In this document: positions 1-12,150 of the stretch, piece by piece
Layout of the letters: every line of letters starts with the position of its first letter
Numbering within the stretch: the stretch's first letter is position 1
Source of the DNA: Galerina marginata
Lineage: Eukaryota > Basidiomycota > Agaricomycetes > Agaricales > Galerinaceae
Direction of reading: 5' to 3'
Length of the DNA stretch: 64,000 bases
NCBI GenBank assembly: GCA_023014335.1
Contig: JAECYW010000002.1
Span: forward strand, 1,674,001 to 1,738,000
Notes under the pieces: generated by a model
Databases searched by the model: none
Told to the model about the DNA's origin: nothing
Seen by the model: the letters and a program-made list of their open reading frames with translations, nothing else
Translations under genes and position numbers: made by a program

Positions 1-527
1 AAACTCCTGCCACGTTGTTTACAGAGCCTGGAGAAGCGGAAACGTGAGTTTCCCAAAAATATATTCCACTTTTCTAATCACCCCTCGCAGACTTAAAGAC
101 TATCTCGAACGTTCGCTCAACTTGAGTATAAACACGGAGAGCCAGAACGCGGAAAAACTTTATTTGAGGGTATTATCGATTCCCATCCAAAAAGATGGGA
201 TATGTGGTCGATTTATATGGATATGGAAGCCACGCAAGGGGATATACAGAGTCTGAGGTACGTTTGGTTATGGCCTTCAAAGACATTGCCCGATAATTTT
301 ATTTAGAAACCTGTTCGATCGCGTATTGGCAGTCAAAATGACCAGCCATAAAGCCAAGTAAGTTTTAAAATTTCAATGGCAATCAGTTGACCTCATTTTT
401 TTTTGGCTTAGATCTTTCTTCAAGAAATGGCTTGAATTGGAGAAAAGGATTGGCGATGAGGACTGGTGTCAGTACAGTTAAAGAGAAGGCCATCGAATGG
501 ACACAGAGGGCGTTAAATGCGTCATGA
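1..527 (+). CDS. RRP5: rRNA biogenesis protein RRP5, C-terminal end (5' truncated by window)
   Basis: This is the C-terminal HAT/TPR-type region of Rrp5, the nucleolar scaffold needed for early 18S and 5.8S pre-rRNA processing. Visible exons are about 1-43, 91-257, 307-357 and 412-527, joined by GT-AG introns. Conserved stretches such as LLPRCLQSLEKRK, FAQLEYKHGEPERGKTLFEG, DSHPKRWDMWSIYMDME and SFFKKWLELEKR fit the family in order. Two single-base frame breaks occur, near 104-111 and at 463/464 (GAC followed by an extra T, where the family has Asp-Gly). Read literally, the last one ends the protein early at a TAA, but the expected tail (...KEKAIEWTQRALNAS, stop at 525-527) follows in the next frame. 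I read the breaks as doubled SNP bases, not decay. The gene converges on the Kelch gene, with 233 bp between. Confidence 0.88.
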
Positions 528-760
528 TTATTAGGTGCTCGGTCAGTGTAATGACAATGCCAACTTGGGCGAATCGTAGGGAGAAATAATATTTAGGAGG
601 GGGGCAGCATAGTAGCGGGAGCACAACAAATGAAAACTACGTAGAGTGAGGGAGACGATCCAAGCGAATGTGGGTGAGTGACAAAAAGGAGAAAGATACC
701 GAGGGTATATGCAAAATTTTACATAAGTAGATCAGCGTAAGTCATGAGGGAAAACGAATG

Positions 761-3700
761 TTATGAGCGGGGCGATCGCGTTCGATCAGGGACAACGGGT
801 TTTTCATCAAAGTCACTTAGTGGCCGCCGATTGCTCATTGAACTTGCAAGCTGCCTTTGCCAGTCGTCCAACTCGCTGGAGAGGTGCTCGAACGCAAGGG
901 CGTTCTCGGAGCTAGACGTGCTCATGCGGTTCGACATTGGTCTACGACCGAAGGAAGGTTGGTCGACTTCGAGTAGAAGACCGATTTTATGCGATAGCTG
1001 ATCGTTTTCTCGACGAAGGGTGGTATTCTCGGTGTGCAAGTTTTTCGAGGAGAGTTTCGTCGGGACCACCGCGGGCGATAACCAGCGACTGTTGTAACCG
1101 TTCAATGTCCAACTGTAGCTCCTCCACCTGACTGAACCGGTCGTCCGCCTCTTGCTGTGAAGCAAGGAGATTATCACGAAGCAGTTCAAGCTCTTTTTCG
1201 AGGTTTTCAAGACGAAGTCGGAGCTCCTTGTTTTCGCTTGTAAGGCGTTGTACTTGTCGCTGAGCATCGACAAGATGGGAGCGAGTGCCTTCGTCTTCCG
1301 TTGAGGGCGTACTGCGTCCGTTGATGTTGCGAACCCGTGGGTCCACGGGTTTGCCAGCTCGTGTAGCATCGAGGTCGGCTTGCAGGACAGTGTTGGATTT
1401 TCTTTGCTTGTTCAACTCTTCGCGCATCCGGTGCATCATTTTCTCGGTACCCCTGTGGCTTGACGGTCAACCTCACTTTCGTATGACAAAATAAAGGCGA
1501 CTTACTTCACGTAATGTACTGCGATCTGATAGTCGGCTTCCATCTGTTGAATTTGTCCTCTGAACGCCTGGGTAGCAATCTCGAGCTTCTCTTCCGCCTC
1601 TTGTACACGGATGTCCACGTCGGCCGAGTCCGAAGGACTGCGATTCGACCGCACGTTGTCGAGTTGGGTAGACAGTTCAGAAACCTGGGCTTCCATATCC
1701 CGTTTCCGACGCAGGGCTTGGGCCAGCTCGCGTTCGGAATTTTCATGCAGACGAGTGCGCTCCGCAAGTTTGCTTTCAAGGTCGGAAATCGTTTCAGGAG
1801 AAATTTTGCCGTTCAGTCTTGACGACGGACGAATCTCGTCTTCATCAATACCGCTCTCCGCCAAGTAATTCCGTAGCATAGCCAACTTGGCATTGGAATC
1901 CTGAGAACTCTTTCGTTTTGTCCTGAAGGCGGTTATCCATACTTGAGAGGTCCTTGCGTAATCGGGCAGTTTCGGCGTAGGCGCTAGCGAGTTGACCGCG
2001 TAAGACGACGATTTGGCTTTGCAGTGTAGAAAGCTCGGCGTCATGATCTTGATTTCGTTTACGCTCATCTACCAGCTTGTTGGCGGTGTCATCGGCCCGT
2101 TGAGAAACCTCCCGGAGCATTAATCGCAGAGACTGTGCCTCGGCTTCGACAGCTTGAATCTTCTCCGAGTGGCCTTGCAAGAGACGGTCTTCATCAGCTT
2201 TCAGATCACGATGCGAGTCGAGCAATTCGCCGAGGCTAGGTGGTTGTTAGAGCCCTAAACGCAGTCTGCCTCTTCGCGAGATTTCGCCCACGAGTTCTCA
2301 GCTTCCGTAAGCCTAGCGCGCGCTGCCTCTGCCTCTGCCGTCCGGGTTTCGATCTCGCCGCGAAGTTCACCGAGATCGGTTTCCTAGCGCCTTGATCTGC
2401 TCCTGGGCCCGTTCATATTGCAGGTCGATTTCCGTTGCTCGTGATGAAGACGCTTGCAGTGCAACCCGTGCTTGGTCCAGAGCCCGAATATGTTGCTCCC
2501 TCGATTGAGTCAACTCATCAATCTGAGCGCGTAGGTTCACCTCGTCCGCCTCTCTTTGCTCCAAAAGCGAACTATGCGACACCAGCCTATCCTGATGCTC
2601 CCGGAACTTGGTCTGTAGGCCTTCATGCACATCCAAGAGGTCGTTGTAAAGCTGAACGGTGCGGGTGTGCGATTCGTCCATCTTGTCCGCGCGCTTGGTG
2701 GCTTCGGCCGAGCGTACCTCCGTTTGCTCATACAGCATCGTTTGCAGCGCGAGAGAGTCGTTCAACTCGTTCAACTTACGGTCCTGGGCCCATCGTTCGT
2801 TCATAAGAGCAGACATGTGGTTCTCCAGCTCCGATATGCGAACGCGCTCCATACGCTGTACCTCTGTCTCGTTATTGGCCTCTAGCGCGGCAACTTTGGT
2901 TCGGTAATACGCCGCCTCCTGCGTCGCACTTGCCTTGATCCGCTCAGCCTCTGCAATCCGCTCTGATGTTTGCCTGGCTTGTTCCGCCATAGCAGACTAT
3001 ACATGATGTCATCTTGATCAACAATAGATATAAGAGGCAAGGGAATATCTCACCTGGACTTGAGCTTTGAACTGCTTGAACTTGATGGCCAACTCTGCAT
3101 ATTTGCTATCATTGCCATCCTCAGAACTAGCGGTGTTGCTCATAAAAACCTCCGGAGTGCCTTCCCGGTCCGTATGCACAAAGCCAGCGCGGGTCGCCTT
3201 GGTCAGAGCCTCCTTCATCCACGCCATCTGCCTCTTTACGCTATCCAACTCGACATCTTTCGCCTTCAAATCCCGAATCAAATCGGCCGTAACGTTGCCC
3301 ACCGACCCACCATTCCCAGTCCTTGATGGAGGACGTACGAATCCGTTAATAGTAGGCGACGGATTGTTCACGCCAGTTTTGGTACGTCTCTCCGTTGCCT
3401 CCCATCGCTCGTGAACGGTCGACAACAGGAGACGCACGGCCAGGTAAAGGCGAACCCCGACCAGTAATAGCGGGAGACGACCGCCCCGTAACCCCGTTTA
3501 TGCCCATAGAAACAGCCATCATATTAGGCGCCTGCGTCCCATTTAACGGAGGCGACACGGCGCGACTAGTGGTGCTCATCTGCGCCGGGCTCTTCGCGCG
3601 TGTCTGTGTCTGGTATGACTCCGAGCTGACCATGTCGTAACCATCATCCGTGTCTTCATCCTCCCGCTTCGGCCGCACCGGGGCTTTCGCTTTTCCGTTG

Positions 3701-5650
3701 GCGACCGCGACGTTGGTGAGCGCCTGTTGGACGACGCCGTTGGGTTGTTGAGACCTACCGCCTGACGGCGAAATTGCGCGCTCCTGCGCGACGCTAGGCG
3801 ACATTGAACGAGCGGTGGCATTAGGACGTCGGGCCGTTCTGGGCATTCGTATTTGTGATGGAAAGGTTTCGTGAATTGTTCTGGTTGGCCGGAGGTACTG
3901 CGGCGGGAGGCCGCTGAACCGTCCTCAGGTGGGTATTTGATGTTTTCTGGACGCAGGAAAAATTAAACGACGTCATTTCAAAGGAGTTAATACCCAACGC
4001 ACTCGTCTCCAAGGTGTGTGTAAAATTTGGATCATCCGATTTGGACGGCGAAAATGATTCGCCTCCAAGTACAAATACCTTTGTGCCAATTGACGCCATG
4101 GCGTGACCTGACCGGCCGCTTGGTGACGGGCCCATGTTCTGGAACATATACCATCGTTGATCTACATTCAAACCAGTTTAATGTTAGAGAAAAAGGCGAC
4201 ACATTGCAAACGTACTGGAGATTTTGAAAGCAGCCAGATCGCCCAAGTCCTTTCCGTCGATACCGCGCCCACCAAACACATAGATTACGTTGCCGAGGAT
4301 GGCAGCCGCATGGCCTTCTCGGGCAGAAGGAATGAACCCAATGCAATTCAATTCTGTCCATTTCTTCGTTTGCAGGTTGAATGACCAAGTATCATTGTAG
4401 TGATATTTGCCGTCCGTTCCACCAAAGCTGAATATCATAGTGAATTCGAGAAGCAAAAAAGACATGGTTGGCGTACATGATGATTTGGTCTTCATGTGTT
4501 ACACACACGTGACCCGTTCTTGGTGCTGGCCTTTCTGGGCTCGCGGGCTCCCATAGCTCCCAAGCAGACCTCGTTTTCACTTGCAGGACAGATCAATGTT
4601 GAACAAAAAAAATGACAGTGCGCAAAAACCTACGTGAGTTGAGATCAAAAGCCCAGAGGTCGTTTAGGAACTCCTCGTTCATCTGACCACCAAACACAAA
4701 GAACTTGTTCCCGACCATGGTCACAGCATGTCCATATCTCCCCACTGGCGCTGGACCAGAAACGTCGAGCTGATTCCAATCTCGAGAAACTGTAAAATTA
4801 TGAAATGAGGATCTAGACCAAGGGTAAAATCACAGAAGCACGGACTAAGATTCAACAAGTACAACCCGTTATCTTGTCTGTCCGACGGCTTCGAATTTGT
4901 ATCCGTGTTGGTATCTCCGCCCCATACAATAAGCACATTCGCAACTAGGGCACAAGCATGACCCATGCGCGGACTCGGAACTTGACCCGTCGTCTGAAAG
5001 AGACTGGCAGTATTGTCACGCGTTGAGAACAAGTAGACGTCGTTCCGTGCCGATTCCCGGACGAGGCCTCCGAAGAGATAGAGGTCTCCGTTGGGGGTAG
5101 CTGTAGCGGGAAGGGCATGGCCGTAACGTGGAAATGGTGAAGGGGACGGTGAGGTAGGAGGGGCGACACCGGGCTTGTTAATTATATTCGGGGGAAGGAG
5201 ATTGAGACGTCGGGCAGACCACGGGAAGGCGGGAGGTTGACGGGGCTGTTGCTGCTGTGGTTGCTGCTGCTGTGATTGGGGCTGCTGCTGTGCTGGGCTT
5301 GGAGTGAATTTGAGGATTGGATGTTTGCACCGGGACTATTGCTGTTATTCCGGGTTTGACTTCGGGGCTGTTGTTGGGGTTGGGGTTGCTGCTGCTGCTG
5401 CTGGGGTATGGGCACAAGGCCGTTTCCAGCACTGGATAACATAGGTTAGTGTAGATAGGTCGGTATTGGGCAAAACATACGAGGAGAGAGCGCTATCCCC
5501 ACGCAAACTCCCGGACTGCTGCTGGGACGCAGTGGTTTCCCTGCTAGCATTTGAAAGCTGGGCCAGAGCTTGACTTGGAGTTTGTGCTACGGTGACATTT
5601 GCTGGAGGCTGGGGAGTGGGCTGGGTCTTCTTCCTTGAGAAGAAGGACAT
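761..5650 (-). CDS. Kelch-repeat and coiled-coil cell-polarity protein (Tea1/Kel1-like)
   Basis: The start at 5650 (MSFFSRKKTQPTPQPP) is followed by a Gln/Pro/Ser-rich segment and then Kelch blades. Typical blade motifs read in order: PRYGHAL, LYLFGG, PRMGHACAL, LIVWGGD, GRYGHAV, FFVFGGQ, PRTGHVCV, IIIFGGTDG, AREGHAAA, IYVFGGRG, GRSGHAMA and VFVLGGE. A low-complexity Ser/Pro linker (about 3900-3350) leads into a long coiled coil rich in Glu, Leu and Arg (about 3330-960) and a short Ser-rich tail. This order matches Tea1/Kel1 proteins, which ride microtubule ends to cell tips and mark growth sites. Introns are GT-AG. About ten single-base frame breaks are scattered through it (near 1034, 1904, 2238, 2263, 2384, 3384, 3836, 3926 and two near 5280-5310). 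Each is resolved by reading one doubled wobble base, so I call one intact gene. The exact paralogue is not certain. Confidence 0.85.
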
Positions 5651-5915
5651 TCTCCTTGTCCTGCCTAGGAAGGACGTGATGGCTGAATGGTGGACAGAGT
5701 TTGGATGGTGGATGGGATAGGACTCGACCGAGGTTGAGCAGCACGATGGCAGATTTGTGTTTGCATTTGCTTCTGTTTGCCTTGGGCATGCCATTTCATC
5801 AGGACCGACTATTACACATGCACTACGCCCGACTTTATCCCACCATCAAGTTGATGGTGATACACGCCCCTCGCAACCATGGGCTGTCTATGTACTCTAG
5901 TCTAGTGTGCAACAG

Positions 5916-6310
5916 CTAAGTGGACGGCGGATCGTTCCAGGTGATAATCAGGGAGTCGTCGTCCGAGTGGTGGTCCTTCTTGCGATGCGCCATGAGAGCC
6001 TTACGGGAGGGCAGGAGACGGTAACACTCTGAGATAGCGCATGAGAAAAGAATGCAGAGTTTGGAAGTAATTGCGCTTACGCTCAAAAGCACAGATGAAG
6101 ATGGGCGTGCTGTCACGGCAATGAGAAAGAAGTCGGATGGATATACTGGTACAAACCTCTCTGGACTGGTAGCCTTGCCGAATGGCGTCTGTATTTCCTG
6201 TGCGGTGCTCGTTTCTTTGGAAAGAATGAATAAATGGAATTGAAAAAGACAGCGGGCTTACCGTCTTGGACAGTTGGTTTAGACGGCAATATGGATGGAA
6301 GAGAGGCCAT
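5916..6310 (-). CDS. small C2H2 zinc-finger protein
   Basis: Four short exons joined by GT-AG introns give a protein of about 82 residues beginning MASLPSILPSKPTVQD and ending ITWNDPPST. The only recognisable element is one zinc finger, FICAFEQCYRLLPSRKALMA followed by HRKKDH, with spacing C-x4-C-x12-H-x4-H. An acidic His/Asp patch and a hydrophobic end follow. It lies upstream of the Tea1-like gene on the same strand and is divergent from the lipase. No frame break is needed. It is probably a nucleic-acid or protein-binding factor; the exact role is unknown. Exon joins were inferred from splice signals and reading frame, so small boundary errors are possible. Confidence 0.7.
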
Positions 6311-6330
6311 AAAGTGTGACGTCACGACTC
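6311..6330. promoter_or_regulatory. 20-bp divergent gap with a CRE/ATF-type palindrome
   Basis: Only 20 bp separate the start codons of the zinc-finger gene (6310, minus) and the first in-frame ATG of the lipase (6331, plus). The gap holds the palindrome GTGACGTCAC at 6316-6325, containing the bZIP ATF/CRE core TGACGTCA. The leaders must overlap, unless the lipase really starts at the next ATG at 6406. That this is a shared regulatory site is inference. Confidence 0.45.
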
Positions 6331-8232
6331 ATGAATGCAGACAGCCATGGTGTTGTAGAACGGCTGAACGCGCTTTTCTCGTCGTCCCTCGACAGCCCAT
6401 CAGCAATGCGCCAGTCGTCGACGCCGGTGGTCCGGTGGATGAGCAACGCCAGACCCGCCCTCGACGAAGCCATCAACACGCCGCTGCCCGCTCGCCCGCC
6501 CCGCGCACGACTCCCGCCCTCTTTCCAGACCTCGCGCATGCTCCCGCCCTTCTTCGACAATCTCACCCGCTCCACCATGCCCACTGCCTCCCTCTCGCCC
6601 CCGCTCCCAGTCGAGAAACACCCACCCTCCGTCGCCGACACCATCCGCCCTCCCCCCATCGTGCTGCTTCATTCAAACCCCACTCGTTCTTCTCTAGACT
6701 CTCTGCGCTCCGTCTCCCGCTCCATGTCCACCTACTCCGCATCCGCAATCCCAGTCCCAGATCTCCAACGCTCCTCAACCGTCTCCTCAAAATGGTGGTT
6801 CCAATCCGACTCCCTGCTCTCTCAAGAAGACCGTCCGGAGACTGCCCAGCAAAAAGAGGAGATCAAGAAAAAGTGTGCCGTCCTCTCCCACTCCTCATCC
6901 TCCCCTCTGTCCTGCTCACTACCCCTATGCAGACCTCTCGCCACGTAATCCAGTCATATTTTGTCATGGTCTTTTAGGCTTCGACTCCTGTCACCATTGG
7001 TCCTGCCATTGCACCCCTCGAAGTCACGCACTGGCGCGGCATCAAAGAAGTCCTCGAGGAAAACGGTACAGATGTGCTCATGACACGCGTTCCTGCAACT
7101 AGCAGCCCCGCAGACAGAGCAAAAGTTCTTGAGGAAAAGATTTCTGCCGTATACCCCGGACAGAGCGTCCACCTTATTGGTACAGCCCTTGATTTTCACT
7201 TTCACTACATTGACTTATCTATGTTCAACCCCTTAGGTCACAGCATGGTTTGTCCACCTCTCAAATTTAATTTTGACTGTCCTAACACCTAAACGTAAGG
7301 GTGGCCTAGATTGCCGATACCTCACCACCCACCTTACCAAGCGAAACTTCAAAGTCCTTTCCATAACCACTATCGCCACTCCTCACCGCGGCTCCTCCTT
7401 TGCCGACCACTTCCTATCCACCGTCGGTCGCACGCGCATGCCCTCCGTTCTATCCCTCCTAGACCTACTACCCAACGGAGGCGGCGATGGCAAAGCCTTC
7501 GAGTCGCTCACTATCGAAAGCATGCGGAAATTTAACCAAGAAACGCCCGACGTTCCTGGTGTGAGGTATTTCAGCTGGGGTGCCGTTTACGAGCCTGGGC
7601 TCATCGACACCTGGAAGTGCGTCTGTTGACCAACTTTGCACCGTTTCTCTTGCTAACAGTCACAGATGGCCACACTCCGTCATACTAGAAAAAGAGGGCC
7701 CAAACGACGGTCTCGTCTCCGTAGAATCCTCTAAATGGGTTCGTTCTCTCCAATGTTAAAAATCACATGCTAATTATAACAATAGGGCACGTACCTCGGC
7801 ACGCTCTCCCAAGTGAACCATCTCGACCTCGTCGGTTGGATCAACACTGCGCGATACAAATGGGCAGAGATGATGGGCAAGGAGATCCAGTTCCGCCCGG
7901 CGACGTTTTATATGGGAATTGCTGATATGTTGGCTCGCGAGGTCGAGGGGCAAGGTAAGGAGGATGGTCAGTCAAGGGCCGGCGCCGGTGTGGACCTGGA
8001 GGAGACGCAGACGCAGACAACAAGTGAAGCAGAGACAAAAGCTGATCATGAGCGCGCGCAGATGGTGGACAGTCTAGATACGGCTGGTGCTGACGTGCGA
8101 GATAAAGACCAGACCGCGGCTCTGCCAGCACCCCAACTCAGATCGTCAATGCAAATATCTCCACAAGGGAAGAAGGCGGGTAGCATTCCAGTAACACGGA
8201 CGTTGGGCAAGCCAGATGATCTGCCTCCATGA
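6331..8232 (+). CDS. alpha/beta-hydrolase lipase, Tgl2-like (probably mitochondrial)
   Basis: A Ser/Arg/Pro-rich N-terminus low in acidic residues (possible mitochondrial presequence) precedes a lipase fold. Family landmarks are NPVIFCHGLLGFD (oxyanion region), the nucleophile elbow HLIGHSMGGLDCRY, GPNDGLVS (candidate acid) and NHLDLVGW (candidate His). The elbow is cut by two introns (about 7181-7236 and 7246-7300). An intron at 6875-6932 joins KKKY to LSPRNPVIF. One frame break at 6988/6989 (TCC plus T) falls where the family continues Asp-Ser-Val-Thr-Ile-Gly-Pro. The C-terminus after about 7940 is hydrophilic and poorly conserved. The organisation resembles yeast Tgl2 and related triacylglycerol lipases. 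The start is uncertain, 6331 or 6406 (MRQSSTPVVRWM). Confidence 0.85.
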
Positions 8233-8476
8233 TGTAATTCAAAACTTCATATTACTACCATCCGCCTAGCTTATTTAATACCAAATTATATCATACAGTG
8301 GAAAGAATTAATCCTGTACATACTTAGTACTTCGTGCAGTATTAGATAGAAATGGTCGTGTGCATGTGCGGTATCTAGAATTACACAAAACATCAGAGCT
8401 AGGGCGAGATAGCAAGTAAATAGCAGAAAATGAAGACGAAATCTTGAGGCACGGTTACCACGCAAGCCAGTTGGCG

Positions 8477-10498
8477 CTATCTTTTCCTGAACAACACTTT
8501 CGCATCCGGGTCAGGCAACCGATTCAGCCCCACCAGCACATCCCTCGGCCGCACCCCATCCTCAAATCGTACATCATAATGCAGCACCACATGCGCGAGC
8601 ATCATCTTCAGCACCACCGCCGCGAAGAACCTGCCCGGGCACGCGTGCCGGCCGTAGCCCCATGCAAGCGCGTCCGCCGTCGTCGTCACCAGCTGGAACT
8701 GCGCGTGCATCCCGTTGTTGCCCACCGGTCCTGGACTGGGACCGTCCAGAGGATGCGCAGGATCGGGCCCGTGGTGGTGTTCGTGCAACTTCGAAAAGCG
8801 GAATCCATCGAAGATTGCAATGTCGGAAGAGGAGAGCGAGGAAGCATAGAAGCCGGAGGTGTTGTTTAGGGAGTCGAGTTGCCGGGCTTCAGCTGCGACT
8901 GCGACTAGCGCGCCTTGTGGGAGGTGCGTTCCGTCAGAGAAAGTGAATGGTTTCATGACCTTGCGCATCATCGATACTTTGCAACAAACGTGAGTGTAAA
9001 ATCTCAGAGAAAAAAGAGAAAAGCAAGACGAACTTGGAGAAATACTGCTCATCCTCATCGATTCCTTCACAAAGCTATCCACTTTACGCATCCGCTCAAG
9101 CGAACTCTTGCTCCATCCTTCTCGCATGACGATACCCTCGATTTCTTTCCGCATAGGGGCGGCATACTTTGGGTTTGCGGCTAGGTGGTACAGGACATGT
9201 CCAAAAGTCTGCCAAATATAATATGATTAACGGCAATCTGACACAAACAGTCAAAACCTCTTGCCATTGATATGGTTTGGTTGGCTGTAATGCTGAGACT
9301 GAGGAGGTTTTCCGGAGATTTTTGAGTACACTCATCGTTAAGCGTCCAAGATAGTAAATCATGCTAATTGCTCTAGCGTTAACTCTCCGAATGAGACAAA
9401 TTGTTGAATCTCACATTGTTTGGTTCATTCTTGTCGTGCCCCGCCTCATAGGCCTTCTTCCGCTCGCGAACGAACGTCGTGACTAACCAATGCAACCGCC
9501 GTCGGGTGGTGTGTGAATTACTGAAAATCCGAACAATCCTTGAAATGGCAGTCAGAACGCGAAAGGAGGTTTTAGGACGAGGTTGACTTACGAGATAAAA
9601 AGCCTTGGGCAACAGAGTGCACAGTAGAGGAAATTTGAATCCATATACGTCGCGTGCCGCTGAGGTGCTGAGAGTCGAAAATTCCTCATTCCGGGCTGCA
9701 GCTAAGTTGAAGCAAGAAGGAGTGGGTGAAGTACGAAGAGTTACCGTAAGGAAGACCAACAAACACGCGGTTGATCGCCCTGGAGGTCAATTGCACAACT
9801 AAACTCATAGCATCCATTTCCTGCCAACCCGAACCCTCCGCGGTTGAGGTCGCGTTTCTGAGAACGAGCATGATCTCCTCTCGAAGGTCGGGGATTAGAA
9901 AAGTGGTATTTTGAGTTATATGTCGGGTCATTTCATTCAGGTGTTGAGGAGAGACGGCTTTGCAATGTCCTATGAAATATAATGAGGCATCAGGCTAAAT
10001 TATTGATTAGAGGCGAGCCTTTACTTGTAGACAAGAAAACATACTTCAGTGGCAATACTGGCAAAAGATACCTCGTCTTCCGTGGCTTTGCGTAGTTCTT
10101 CAATGGAACGTGTTCCGGTAATAATGGGCAGCCAACGCTTCAAGGTAGAAATTTTGAAAACGGAAGTCCGGTACTGAAAAAAGATGATGAGTGTCGTTCC
10201 TGCCAGAGGTATGAAAGGAAGTACCTTGTCGTATCCCCTTGAGAGTTGTGTGGTTCCACGTGAAGAGAATTTGAACGCGTCCAGATAGGAAAGTAAGTAA
10301 GTTGACCATCCAATAGCTGGAATGTGTTTCAACTGGAATTAATAATGTAGTCGATCATGAAAGGCATGGCGAGGACAGAGGGACAAAGCAACATACGTCT
10401 GGCTCGGCCCTTTCGCTCTTTACCAGCAGGCCCAGAGCAACTGCCACGAAAAGAACGACAAAAATCGCACTGGAATGGTCCCCTTCGGCCTCCATCAT
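8477..10498 (-). CDS. cytochrome P450 monooxygenase
   Basis: The start (MMEAEGDHSSAIFVVLF, position 10498 or 10495) is an N-terminal membrane anchor. Diagnostic P450 parts follow in order: RVFVGLPY region, an I-helix-like ITANQTISMA, VLYHLAANPKYAAPMRKEIE, the K-helix ExxR as KESMR, the FDGFRF region, and the haem ligand loop WGYGRHACPGRFFA with the proximal Cys. It ends DAKVLFRKR. The 5' half has at least six introns. The exon join near 9960-10050 is unclear and may contain a lost base or an unusual splice site. It fits the large family of fungal microsomal P450s with the GRHACPGRFFA loop; substrate and CYP family cannot be read from the sequence. It is divergent from the S-formylglutathione hydrolase gene. 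Confidence 0.88.
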
Positions 10499-10854
10499 GG
10501 TGAGCGTGAACCGCTGTCCAGTTGTTTGCGCGTGAGGCGCGCGCGACCTGCTGACGTACTGTGACGAATTCCAAGATAAGATAACGTGATAGGGGCTAAA
10601 TGTTCCTCCTCGCCCAGATCCACGGTTTGTCTGGCCCATCCCTAGTTCTTCCCGCGTAAGTTATGAGCCCTCCAACAATACGCTTCGGATGATGCACATT
10701 CCCAGGTCTGGGGTGGCCATGCACAACTTGAACGTCTCATCCATTCACACGTGATGGTCCTCAGATTGTATTTAACCAATGAACTCACATAAGACTCTTC
10801 TTAGGTTCCACCATTCCAGAGAGTAGCGTTATCCGTCCCAGAGGTTCAAGCACC
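10499..10854. promoter_or_regulatory. divergent intergenic region, P450 / S-formylglutathione hydrolase
   Basis: These 356 bp lie between the two start codons and hold no gene I can support. An E-box palindrome CACGTG is at 10748-10753, about 100 bp upstream of the hydrolase start. GC-rich repeats of CGCG type lie near the P450 start. The regulatory role is inferred from position. Confidence 0.35.
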
Positions 10855-12050
10855 ATGTCCGATAAACCCATTCTGGAGATAGTCTCGACAAACAGGGCCT
10901 TCGAAGGTGAATTGACAAAATACAAGTTCAAGGTCATGACACTTCTCCTGCTGAAATACCAGACAACTGATACTTTGACTATATCCAGTCGTCTGCGCTC
11001 GGTGGGCTGGACGCTCACTTCAATTTATTCTTGCCATTCAGCAAAAGCGTTTCAAAGGTCCCCGTTCTCGTCTACTTAGCAGGTTTGACATGCACAGAGG
11101 ATACTGGGTGCGTTATCTGTTCCCACTGGAGTAGATCCTATTTATAATATATGTGAAACAGCGCACAGAAAGGTGGATTCTTCAGCGTTGCAGCGTCACA
11201 GAACATCGCGATCCTCTTTCCCGACACTTCTCCGCGAGGCGCAGGTGTCCCAGGAGAGGACGATAATTGGGATTTTGGCACCGGCGCAGGATTCTACCTG
11301 GACGCGACCAAACCTGAATGGTCAAAACACTACAATATGGCGACACATATCACGGTAGAATTACCACAGGTTATAGAGGCTGCTGGGTTACCAATTGTCT
11401 GTCAAGAAGTTCCTTACGGGCTGCTTTCCCACTGATGCAACGCTCAGGATTTCAAGCGACAATCTGTGTTTGGACACAGCATGGGAGGGCATGGGGCATT
11501 GACCCTGTACCTTTCGTCGAAGACTAAACAATATAGGTCCGCGTCCGCCTTCGCCCCAGTTTCCAACCCCACAAATTGTCCGTGGGGAAAAAAGGCGTTC
11601 GGTGGGTATCTGCAAGGGGGAGTGGACGAGGGTCTAGAAAAATACGACGCCACCTCGCTCATCTCAAAGACCGCCGAGCCCGTCCATATCTTAGTCGACT
11701 ATGTAAGTCGTAACTACTGCGTAAAACCCTCGATTGTTTCCGACGTACTATCTATCAGGGAACCAGCGATAATTTTTATAAACAAGGCCAGCTTCTTCCT
11801 GAAAACTTCCTGAAGGCGGCCCGCGAGGCAAATCATGACGAATTCCAAGTACGAGTTAGAAGCCAGGAGGGTTACGATCACAGCTATTATTTCGTAGGTT
11901 TTTCCCGAACTTTCCTAGACATGACATTTGAATTATCCACAGATATCTACGTTTGCGTCAGACCATATTCACTGTGAGTCCTTGCTACAGGTGGCGTTTA
12001 CTTGAGCTGACTGATTTTCCAAAGTCCATGCCAATTTCTTGAAAGCATGA
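10855..12050 (+). CDS. S-formylglutathione hydrolase (esterase D family)
   Basis: It hydrolyses S-formylglutathione to glutathione and formate in cytosolic formaldehyde detoxification. Seven or eight exons with GT-AG introns give a continuous protein from [18 protein letters not shown] to HANFLKA. Family signatures are [40 protein letters not shown], nucleophile [30 protein letters not shown], acid [17 protein letters not shown] and catalytic His in YDHSYYF. The length of about 285 residues is normal. No frame breaks are needed, which makes it a useful internal control for the frame-broken neighbours. It converges on the kinase gene with 100 bp between. Confidence 0.95.
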
Positions 12051-12150
12051 TCTTCATGACACTTGACCGTGACCCAGCTTTGTAAGTCAAGTACAATCAA
12101 GCGAGGATATCTAGAATGAAGACCACGGGTTTCTTGTATATTAGCCGCGC

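Noticed and set aside
1..527. RRP5 as a pseudogene
   Set aside because: Both breaks are single extra bases in fully conserved sequence with intact splice sites and an intact downstream tail. RRP5 is essential.
6234..6948. Long open frames on both strands over the lipase N-terminus as separate genes
   Set aside because: They are shadows of a GC-rich, low-complexity coding exon. Only the plus-strand frame joins by splicing to the lipase core.
8477..12050. P450 plus esterase as a biosynthetic gene cluster
   Set aside because: The hydrolase is clearly housekeeping S-formylglutathione hydrolase, and no synthase, transporter or regulator of secondary metabolism is adjacent.
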